DNA of 10,447 nucleotides from Clostridia bacterium (GTDB lineage Bacteria; Bacillota_A; Clostridia; Oscillospirales; Acutalibacteraceae): the NCBI GenBank assembly GCA_017529165.1, contig JAFXNY010000040.1, positions 1 through 10,447 of the forward strand, written 5' to 3'. The position numbers and the translations under genes are program-made. Below are positions 1-5,361 of this stretch, piece after piece (the first letter of the stretch is position 1; the number at the start of each line of letters is the position of its first letter). The notes below the pieces were generated by a model. That model was given only the letters and a program-made list of their open reading frames with translations. It was not told the origin of the DNA and did no database searches.

Positions 1-1173
1 GAGTATACCTCGTACAATAAATTGCCTCTTCGCTTTTACGAGATTGACGATAATACACTTGAAATTATTAAAGAGGACTGGCGCTTGCAACCGGCAATGA
101 GTGCATATGAAATCCGCTGGAGTGATTACATATACTCATTCCATGAAACACTAACTTTTAACGGTAGAAAGTATAAAGGACAACGAAATCATATAAATAA
201 GTTTAATCGCCTTTATGGCAAACCGGATGTCAGATTGTTAAGCGATAGTGACCGTGACGGCATACTCGAAATGCTCTCCTGTTACAAATCCGAACATGCC
301 GATGCAAACGAGTTTGAGAAAACAGAGCTTAAAAAGACAATACAACTGCTGGATGCATATAAAGAACTTGATTTGTATGCCGCCTGCCTTATAATTGACG
401 GTAAATATGCTGCACTTAGTATCGGAGAAATAGTAGGGGATATGCTGCTTATTCATGTTGAGAAGGCGCTTAGGCAGTATGACGGCATATATCCTACAAT
501 GTATCAAGAGTTTGTAAAACTGATTGCAAAACAAACAGCTAAAAGCCCCGTAATTATAAACAGGGAAGATGACTCGGGAGACCCCGGTATTCGTATTTCA
601 AAAATGCAATACCATCCTATTGGCAGAGTTAACAAGTATCTTGTGCATATAAACTCACCAGCGGCAAGGATATCTGGTATGCCGATTATAAACTTTGAAA
701 ATATTTTTCTTACGGAGCTTAGAATCAGTGATAGAAAGGCATATTTAAAGCTTAATATCGATGTAGAAAACAACCGTTTTTGGGGCTATGATTATAGGGA
801 TGATGAAGATATTATAGGGCAAATCGATGAGAATACTTTTTATGATTTGACTATGACCGATATTAAAGCAGGTGATTCTCTTAATTTTGCCATAAGAACT
901 TCTGCCGACTCTGATATGATAGGCGAGGGGATAATTTGGAACTTTACCGCAGATTCTGCAGAAGTAGGTTGCAGGATATTTCCGGAATATCATGGTAAGG
1001 GCATAGGAAAATCGGCGTTTACCGCACTATCTGATTTTGCAGAGCGTGAACTTAAAGTTAAAGTTTATGCTCGTTGCTATATCGAAAATGCAGCATCATA
1101 CAATATGATTCTTGACGGCGGGTACATACAGTCACACAAAGACGATAAGTATTATTATTTTATTCGGAAATAA
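1..1173 (+). CDS. DUF2156 (LPG-synthase C-terminal-like) - GNAT acetyltransferase fusion, 5' partial
   Basis: The frame is open to the left edge (it reads E-Y-T-S-Y-N-K before the TTG at 22), so the true start lies outside and 390 residues are visible. Residues about 1-220 resemble the DUF2156/phosphatidylglycerol lysyltransferase C-terminal fold, which is itself built from GNAT-like halves. The family-typical pieces are KGQRNHINKFNRLYG near 59-73 and INREDDSGDPGIRISKMQYHP near 186-206. Residues about 228-390 form a separate GNAT N-acetyltransferase domain, with the RimJ/RimL-like stretch NNRFWGYDYR and the acetyl-CoA pyrophosphate-binding loop YHGKGIGKSAF near 330-340, followed by ENAASYNMILDGGY. 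No membrane segment is visible, so this is probably a cytoplasmic aminoacyl- or acyl-transferase-like enzyme. Substrate is unknown; lipid aminoacylation is possible from family membership but cannot be claimed. No strong terminator follows it. Confidence 0.8.
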   Translation, partial: EYTSYNKLPLRFYEIDDNTLEIIKEDWRLQPAMSAYEIRWSDYIYSFHETLTFNGRKYKGQRNHINKFNRLYGKPDVRLLSDSDRDGILEMLSCYKSEHADANEFEKTELKKTIQLLDAYKELDLYAACLIIDGKYAALSIGEIVGDMLLIHVEKALRQYDGIYPTMYQEFVKLIAKQTAKSPVIINREDDSGDPGIRISKMQYHPIGRVNKYLVHINSPAARISGMPIINFENIFLTELRISDRKAYLKLNIDVENNRFWGYDYRDDEDIIGQIDENTFYDLTMTDIKAGDSLNFAIRTSADSDMIGEGIIWNFTADSAEVGCRIFPEYHGKGIGKSAFTALSDFAERELKVKVYARCYIENAASYNMILDGGYIQSHKDDKYYYFIRK

Positions 1174-1184
1174 AATCTTTTATT

Positions 1185-1215
1185 TTGCATTTTAACAATC
1201 ACCTCCTAATATAAT
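1185..1215 (+). promoter_or_regulatory. Candidate sigma-A-type promoter for the cupin gene
   Basis: TTGCAT (1185-1190) and a perfect TATAAT (1210-1215) are separated by 19 bp. The -10 is good, the -35 is imperfect and the spacer is long, so the call rests mainly on the -10 and on its position about 28 bp before the cupin ATG. Transcription would begin near 1222. Confidence 0.4.
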
Positions 1216-1241
1216 TTAATAGAGTTATATAAGGGGTGGTT
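1197..1241 (+). promoter_or_regulatory. Possible RBS-sequestering stem before the cupin gene
   Basis: AATCACCTC (1197-1205) can pair with GGGGTGGTT (1233-1241) in nine consecutive pairs, two of them G-U, around a 27-nt A/U-rich loop. The right arm is the Shine-Dalgarno of the cupin gene (AAGGGGTGG, 1231-1239). The stem could form only in transcripts that begin upstream of 1197, such as read-through from the preceding gene; transcripts from the candidate promoter at 1185-1215 would lack the left arm. Chance pairing with a strong SD cannot be excluded. Confidence 0.25.
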
Positions 1242-1243
1242 TT

Positions 1244-1663
1244 ATGGAACAAAATAATAGAATAGATTACGGGAATGAGCCGCTTATTTCAAACATTGCA
1301 AACACATCATGCCAAAACCCGTATTATCGCAGGATTTTGTGGACAGGGGAATATTTGCAGGTATCGCTTATGTCTATTCCGGTTGGTGATGAAGTGGGAC
1401 TCGAAAAGCACCCCGATAATGACCAGTTTATCCGCATAGAAAACGGTTGTGCGCAAGTTCTTATGGGTAGCAGTGCGGAAAATCTTAATATCCAAAAGAG
1501 AGTAAACAGCGATTATGCCATTATGGTTCCGGCAGGAACATGGCACAACATTAAGAATATTGGCAGTGTACCGCTTAAAATCTATACAATTTATGCTCCG
1601 CCGCATCACAAAAAGGGTACTGTTCACGAAACAAGACGGGTTGCAGAAAACGAGGAAAGATAA
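1244..1663 (+). CDS. Small single-domain cupin protein
   Basis: This 139-residue protein is one cupin beta-barrel of the mannose-6-phosphate-isomerase-like type. The first cupin motif is GDEVGLEKHPDNDQFIRIENG (about 48-68) and the second is VPAGTWHNIKNIGSVPLKIYTIY (about 95-117). The likely metal ligands are H56, Q61 (or D60) and H101, so the usual HxH of motif 1 is replaced by H-P-D-N-D-Q, a variation common in this subgroup. The tail is polar (HHKKGTVHETRR). The ATG is preceded at 4 bp by AAGGGGTGG, a strong ribosome binding site. It has no signal peptide, so it acts in the cytoplasm. Small cupins of this kind bind a metal and a small ligand, but the reaction is not predictable from sequence. 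It stands between a DUF2156-GNAT gene and a phosphoribosyltransferase homologue, which gives no clear pathway. Confidence 0.85.
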   Translation: MEQNNRIDYGNEPLISNIANTSCQNPYYRRILWTGEYLQVSLMSIPVGDEVGLEKHPDNDQFIRIENGCAQVLMGSSAENLNIQKRVNSDYAIMVPAGTWHNIKNIGSVPLKIYTIYAPPHHKKGTVHETRRVAENEER

Positions 1664-1669
1664 TAAAAC

Positions 1670-1698
1670 TTGCTTTTATTATAAGAATAAAGTAGAAT
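1670..1698 (+). promoter_or_regulatory. Candidate promoter for the phosphoribosyltransferase-like gene
   Basis: TTGCTT (1670-1675) and TAGAAT (1693-1698) are separated by exactly 17 bp and lie 28 bp before the ATG at 1727. The -35 overlaps an A/T-only inverted repeat (TAATAAAA at 1661-1668, TTTTATTA at 1674-1681) that begins at the stop codon of the cupin gene. Confidence 0.45.
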
Positions 1699-1726
1699 GG
1701 ACATATAAAAATAAAGGAGTTGCTTT

Positions 1727-2368
1727 ATGCTTACAAACAATTCATATAAAATCAGAACAAAGAATAAAAATCTCTTTTTGCGCGTAACCAAAGGTCATTT
1801 TGCAACCGGACATTCTCACACTAATTATTATATAGATGTTACTACTCAAAAAACTCGGCTTTCTGAGGCAAAAGCGGTTGCGGAAACACTAGTTTCTTAT
1901 TATTCGCTTAATACAATCGTTGATACAATTCTTTGTCTTGACGGTACGGAAGTAATCGGAACATGTATTGCCGAGGCACTGACACGAAATGATTTTATAA
2001 ATCTTAATGCACATAAAACCATTTATGTTGTAACACCCGAGCATACTTCGGGAAGCCAGCTTATCTTTCGTGATAATCTCGTTAATTCTATTGTAGGAAA
2101 GCATGTTTTAGTTTTGGCGGCATCGGTAACCACGGGTTATACGGCTCTTTCGGCTATTGAGGCGGTAAGGTATTATGGCGGTGAGGTTGCCGGAGTGTCG
2201 GCAATATTCGCAACCGTTGAAAATTGCGGCGGTGTAGAGGTCAATTCGGTATTTAACCCGAAAGATTTGCCTGATTATTTAAGCTACGATTCGCATGAGT
2301 GTCCGCTATGTAAACAAAAAGTTAAGGTTGATGCGATAGTAAACAGCTTTGGATATTCAAAACTATAA
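1727..2368 (+). CDS. PyrE-like phosphoribosyltransferase-family protein with altered PRPP loop
   Basis: The 213-residue protein has the type I phosphoribosyltransferase core of orotate phosphoribosyltransferase-like proteins. The region from about 60 to 165 contains the beta-strand LVLAASVTTGYTALSAIEAV with the PRPP loop TTGYT at 135-139. In active relatives the two residues before this loop are acidic (for example VDDVITTGGT or VEDVITTGGS); here they are A131-A132, so Mg-PRPP binding may be lost or changed. The C-terminus has a CPLC pair (C192, C195) followed by DAIVNSFGYSKL, which is not part of the basic OPRT fold and could bind a metal together with other residues. AAAGGAG (1713-1719) is 7 bp before the ATG. 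A strong terminator follows directly. It may be a divergent enzyme or a non-catalytic regulator; no pyr genes are adjacent, so a role in UMP synthesis is not supported by context. Confidence 0.75.
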   Translation: MLTNNSYKIRTKNKNLFLRVTKGHFATGHSHTNYYIDVTTQKTRLSEAKAVAETLVSYYSLNTIVDTILCLDGTEVIGTCIAEALTRNDFINLNAHKTIYVVTPEHTSGSQLIFRDNLVNSIVGKHVLVLAASVTTGYTALSAIEAVRYYGGEVAGVSAIFATVENCGGVEVNSVFNPKDLPDYLSYDSHECPLCKQKVKVDAIVNSFGYSKL

Positions 2369-2375
2369 AATGAAG

Positions 2376-2407
2376 AAAAAGTTCGGAACTGTAGTTCCGA
2401 ACTTTTT
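2376..2407. terminator. Bidirectional intrinsic terminator between convergent genes
   Basis: A perfect inverted repeat has 15-bp arms, AAAAAGTTCGGAACT (2376-2390) and AGTTCCGAACTTTTT (2393-2407), around GT. Each strand ends the stem in a run of five T, so it can serve the phosphoribosyltransferase-like gene (stop at 2368) and the opposing fumarase-subunit gene (stop at 2413). Confidence 0.9.
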
Positions 2408-2412
2408 ATAAA

Positions 2413-2937
2413 CTAAAAAATGCTGTTTCCCGATGAGTCTATTCCTACAATTAAAGGAAAATTATTAAATGTAAGCTTTTTAATCGATTCGCATCCGAGA
2501 TCCTCAAATGCTATAACTTCACAAGCGGTTATATGTTTGGCAGCGAGTGCACCGGCTCCGCCTAGCGCACATAGGTAAACCGACTTATTTTTGACTATTG
2601 ATTTAATTACTTCTTCGCTTCTCTCACCTTTGCCTATAGTAGCTGTAAGGCCCATATCTAAAAGCAGGGGAGTATATTTATCCATTCGAGCAGATGTAGT
2701 AGGTCCGCAACTGCCGATTGCAAGGTTTTTGGGTGTTGGAGTGGGTCCTGCATAATATATAACGGAGTTTTTAATCTCAAAGGGAAGCGCCTTACCGTTT
2801 TTAATTAGCTCAAATATTCTTTTGTGCGCCGCATCACGGGCGGTAAAAACCTCGCCGCTTAAAAAAACACGGTCCCCGACACTCAATCGGGGACATAATT
2901 GTTTTAGGTCCTTTGAGTTTATATAGTACTCATTCAT
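2413..2937 (-). CDS. Class I fumarase/tartrate dehydratase beta-type subunit (orphan)
   Basis: The 174 residues match the C-terminal (beta) domain of Fe-S-dependent fumarate hydratase and L-tartrate dehydratase. GDRVFLSGEVFTARDAAHKR (21-40), YYAGPTPTP (61-69), GSCGPTTSARMD (75-86), ALGGAGALAA (124-133) and EDLGCESI (145-152) are the family signatures. In two-subunit enzymes this chain binds substrate beside a [4Fe-4S] cluster held by the alpha chain, and together they interconvert fumarate and malate. No alpha gene lies within the window, so activity depends on one encoded elsewhere. The start codon overlaps the end of the DivIVA-like gene by 8 bp (start 2937, that gene's stop 2932-2930), with AAAGG 9 bp before the ATG, so translation is probably coupled. 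It is the last gene of a three-gene operon that ends at the hairpin at 2376-2407. Confidence 0.88.
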   Translation of the reverse strand: MNEYYINSKDLKQLCPRLSVGDRVFLSGEVFTARDAAHKRIFELIKNGKALPFEIKNSVIYYAGPTPTPKNLAIGSCGPTTSARMDKYTPLLLDMGLTATIGKGERSEEVIKSIVKNKSVYLCALGGAGALAAKHITACEVIAFEDLGCESIKKLTFNNFPLIVGIDSSGNSIF

Positions 2938-3481
2938 TTGATAAAACCTTTATAAGCTCTCTGTAATCTTCTTCGCTTTTTACTATTTCCAAATTGTGAT
3001 TTTCTATTGTGTTTCGTGCATCATCCAAAGACTTTGTAAGAGTATCAATATCCCTTGCAAATTGGGCGGATGTATTAACTATACTTTCCTTAACACTGGA
3101 AAGCTTACTATGAGCGCCGTCAATAGAGCTTATGTTCTTTTGGACTTCTTTGCGAGAAATATCAGCGCACTCATTTGCCTCTTTCATAATAGCCTCGGCA
3201 TTGGATTTTGCCACTAAATATAATTTGCCAATATTCTTTGAAAGGCGTTCCATTTCTTCGTATTTATCGGTAAACTCTTTAAGCCTTGCCTCGATTTCAG
3301 CTTTTTCCTTTGTCACTTCAAGCAGTTGTTCTTTTATAGAATTGCTTTCACTCTTCAAATCTTCAATTTGTTCGTTTAATACAATTTCTTTTTCGGTATA
3401 ATTTTTATGAGTTTTCTCGATATAGGCTACTACATCATCGCAGTTAAACCCGAAAAGGCTTTTTCTAAATCCTAACGACAT
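2930..3481 (-). CDS. DivIVA-like coiled-coil protein
   Basis: The start chosen at 3481 gives 183 residues beginning MSLGFRKSLFGFNCDDVVAYIE, which is the conserved N-terminal membrane-curvature-binding motif of the DivIVA/GpsB family. GGGGGG lies 7 bp before this ATG; the in-frame ATG at 3496 overlaps that SD and the TTG at 3502 is a weaker choice. Residues about 25-85 and 95-175 are heptad-rich, charged and free of prolines, as expected of a parallel coiled coil, with a short non-coiled piece (IGKLYLVAKSNAEAIM) near 84-99. Family members sit at septa and poles and recruit division or cell-wall proteins; whether this one does so is inference. It follows a 94-aa protein of unknown function and overlaps the fumarase beta-type gene. 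Confidence 0.85.
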   Translation of the reverse strand: MSLGFRKSLFGFNCDDVVAYIEKTHKNYTEKEIVLNEQIEDLKSESNSIKEQLLEVTKEKAEIEARLKEFTDKYEEMERLSKNIGKLYLVAKSNAEAIMKEANECADISRKEVQKNISSIDGAHSKLSSVKESIVNTSAQFARDIDTLTKSLDDARNTIENHNLEIVKSEEDYRELIKVLSNE

Positions 3482-3516
3482 TATTTTTCCCCCCATTTTC
3501 AACTTCTGTAAGACAC

Positions 3517-3801
3517 TTATCCTTTCAGCGCCCTCTCGAGCCAGGTAAAACCGAGATCGAGCGCATCAAAAAGATTATCTTTAACGCTTTCTTTCTTTAC
3601 ACGGTCTTTCATATCAGCATCTGTATTGCTATCAAGCAGTTGAATGCTTACTTTATCGGCAATATCAAGCTTGCCTTCTTTCCCGTAAGATAGAATCTCA
3701 AAGCGTACAACAAAGCTTTCGCTCATATCGCCATAGTAAATCTCATTGCCTTTTCTAACAATGGGTTTACCCTTATATTCTAAAAACTTGTTTTCAGACA
3801 T
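3517..3801 (-). CDS. Small conserved clostridial-type protein of unknown function
   Basis: The 94-residue protein begins MSENKFLEYKGKPIVRKGNEIYYGDMSESFVVRFEIL and ends FDALDLGFTWLERALKG. It has no signal peptide, membrane segment or cysteine. The first half looks like a short beta-rich sheet, the second half like an amphipathic helix (about 73-92). I have the impression of similar proteins in clostridial genomes but recognise no named domain. GAGGT lies 9 bp before the ATG. It is the first gene of the operon with the DivIVA-like and fumarase-subunit genes: the gap to the DivIVA-like start is 35 bp with no terminator, and a consensus promoter precedes it. A link to cell division or to the small-protein needs of that operon is only positional. 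The reading frame is supported by SD, promoter and the protein's composition. Confidence 0.8.
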   Translation of the reverse strand: MSENKFLEYKGKPIVRKGNEIYYGDMSESFVVRFEILSYGKEGKLDIADKVSIQLLDSNTDADMKDRVKKESVKDNLFDALDLGFTWLERALKG

Positions 3802-3843
3802 TTATATATTACCTCGCTAATCTTTCGGTATTTCTCACAAAAA

Positions 3844-3872
3844 AGTATAAACTAAACTCTAAAATATGTCAA
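3844..3872 (-). promoter_or_regulatory. Consensus promoter of the DivIVA-like operon
   Basis: On the minus strand TTGACA (3872-3867) and TATACT (3849-3844) are separated by exactly 17 bp, near-perfect for the housekeeping sigma factor. The 5' leader would be about 35 nt before the ATG at 3801. The promoter is divergent from the glyS promoter, with 19 bp between the two -35 boxes. Confidence 0.8.
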
Positions 3873-3891
3873 GTATAAGGACATTTTTAGG

Positions 3892-3923
3892 TTGACATTT
3901 TTTGCGTTTTTGTTTAGTATAAT
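3892..3923 (+). promoter_or_regulatory. Promoter of glyS and the phosphate transporter gene
   Basis: TTGACA (3892-3897) is followed by TAGTAT (3915-3920) at 17 bp, overlapping TATAAT (3918-3923) at 20 bp. Either could be the -10 element. The leader before the glyS start would be about 25 nt, too short for a T-box riboswitch. Confidence 0.7.
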
Positions 3924-3941
3924 ATGTGTGAAATCTGTCTT

Positions 3942-3946
3942 GGAGG
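3942..3946 (+). promoter_or_regulatory. Ribosome binding site that fixes the glyS start
   Basis: GGAGG is 7 bp before the ATG at 3954. The in-frame ATG at 3924 touches the -10 box and lies at or before the expected transcription start, so it cannot be the start. Confidence 0.85.
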
Positions 3947-3953
3947 TCTTCTA

Positions 3954-5345
3954 ATGAACACAGAAGAAAAAAGTATGGAAACGATAGTCGCGCTTTGTAA
4001 AGGTCGTGGCTTTATATATGCAGGAAGCGAAATATACGGTGGACTTGCAAACGCATGGGATTATGGTCCTTTGGGTGTTGAGCTTAAGAATAATGTAAAG
4101 CGTGCTTGGTGGAAGAAGTTTGTTCAGGAGAATCCTTACAATGTAGGGCTCGATAGTGCAATTCTTATGAACTCTGAAACTTGGGTTGCCTCAGGGCACT
4201 TGGGCGGTTTTTCAGACCCGCTTATGGACTGCCGCCAATGCAAAACCAGGCACCGTGCAGATAAGCTTATTGAAGATTATGTGGCAGAAAACGGTCTTTC
4301 TGATAACCCTGCTTCAATGAGTGATACGCAAATGCAAGATTATATAAAAGAGCACGGCATTGTCTGCCCTGATTGCGGTTCTCATGATTTTACCGACATA
4401 CGCAAGTTTAACCTTATGTTCAAAACATTTCAGGGTGTTACGGAAGACAGTACAAATACTCTCTATCTTCGCCCTGAAACAGCGCAGGGTATATTTGTAA
4501 ACTTTAATAACATTCAGCGCACCACAAGAAAAAAACTGCCGTTTGGCGTGGGGCAGATAGGTAAATCATTCAGAAACGAGATTACACCCGGAAACTTTAT
4601 TTTCCGTATTCGTGAGTTTGAGCAGATGGAGCTTGAGTTCTTCTGCAAGCCGGGAACAGACCTTGAGTGGTTTAAGTATTGGCGTTCATATTGCCATGAT
4701 TGGCTTATAAGCTTAGGCATAGAAGAAGAGTCTTTGCGGCTTCGTGACCACGAAAAAGAGGAGCTCGCTTTTTATTCTAAAGCTACAACCGATTTTGAGT
4801 TTTTATTCCCGTTCGGTTGGGGAGAGCTTTGGGGTGTTGCGGATAGGACAGATTATGACCTTAAACAGCATGCGACACATTCGGGTAAACCGCTTGAATA
4901 CTCTGATCCTGAAACTAACGAACGCTATATTCCTTATGTAATAGAACCTTCGCTCGGTGCTGACCGTGTAACACTTGCATTTCTTTGCAACGCTTACGAT
5001 GAAGAAACCGATGAAAAGGGAGATAAACGAGTGGTTTTACGGCTTCATCCGGCGTTAGCACCATTTAAGGCTGCAGTATTACCGCTTTCTAAAAAACTGT
5101 CAGATAAGGCGATTGATATCAAAAACGAACTTTCACATTATTTTATGGTAGATTTCGATGATGCCGGCTCAATCGGCAAGAGATATCGCCGTGAGGACGA
5201 AATAGGAACTCCGATTTGTATAACCTACGATTTTGATTCTGAAACGGATAACTGCGTAACAGTCAGAGATAGGGATACTATGGTACAAGAGCGCATACCG
5301 ATATCTAAGTTGAAAGAATATATATCTAAGAAAACAGACTTTTAA
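3954..5345 (+). CDS. glyS: Glycyl-tRNA synthetase (alpha2, single-chain class II type)
   Basis: The 463-residue protein charges tRNA-Gly with glycine in the cytoplasm, using ATP. It is the homodimeric, eukaryote/archaeal-like type rather than the alpha2-beta2 GlyQ/GlyS type. The N-terminus [23 protein letters not shown] (19-41) is typical. Class II motif 2 is [22 protein letters not shown] (205-226) and motif 3 is [12 protein letters not shown] (333-344). Two CxxC pairs, C93/C96 and C138/C141, flank an insertion and could hold zinc. The anticodon-binding domain covers about 365-460 ([12 protein letters not shown] to ISKLKEYI). Length is about the family norm. The start at 3954 is set by its SD and by the promoter position. 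The next gene starts 16 bp after the stop, so a phosphate transporter is probably co-transcribed. Confidence 0.97.
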   Translation: MNTEEKSMETIVALCKGRGFIYAGSEIYGGLANAWDYGPLGVELKNNVKRAWWKKFVQENPYNVGLDSAILMNSETWVASGHLGGFSDPLMDCRQCKTRHRADKLIEDYVAENGLSDNPASMSDTQMQDYIKEHGIVCPDCGSHDFTDIRKFNLMFKTFQGVTEDSTNTLYLRPETAQGIFVNFNNIQRTTRKKLPFGVGQIGKSFRNEITPGNFIFRIREFEQMELEFFCKPGTDLEWFKYWRSYCHDWLISLGIEEESLRLRDHEKEELAFYSKATTDFEFLFPFGWGELWGVADRTDYDLKQHATHSGKPLEYSDPETNERYIPYVIEPSLGADRVTLAFLCNAYDEETDEKGDKRVVLRLHPALAPFKAAVLPLSKKLSDKAIDIKNELSHYFMVDFDDAGSIGKRYRREDEIGTPICITYDFDSETDNCVTVRDRDTMVQERIPISKLKEYISKKTDF

Positions 5346-5361
5346 TTCAAGGGGTGAATAA

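Noticed and set aside
22..24. TTG at 22 as the real start of the first gene
   Set aside because: The frame stays open to the window edge and no SD precedes the TTG; the gene is probably cut by the edge.
1155..1190. Minus-strand 11-codon frame (MQNKRFYFRIK) behind AGGAGGTGAT on that strand
   Set aside because: The SD is excellent, but there is no minus-strand promoter with a recognisable -35, the frame lies inside the 3' end of the upstream gene, and the SD is better explained as pairing with the cupin SD or chance.
3482..3502. Longer DivIVA-like protein from TTG 3502 or ATG 3496
   Set aside because: The GGGGGG SD is correctly placed only for ATG 3481, and the conserved DivIVA N-terminal motif starts directly after it.
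3924..3953. Ten-codon N-terminal extension of glyS from ATG at 3924
   Set aside because: This ATG lies in or next to the -10 region and has no SD, while ATG 3954 has GGAGG at 7 bp and gives the usual GlyRS start.
3802..3953. T-box or other riboswitch in the divergent intergenic region
   Set aside because: Two strong promoters explain the region and the leader of glyS is too short for a T-box; no specifier hairpin or T-box sequence is seen.
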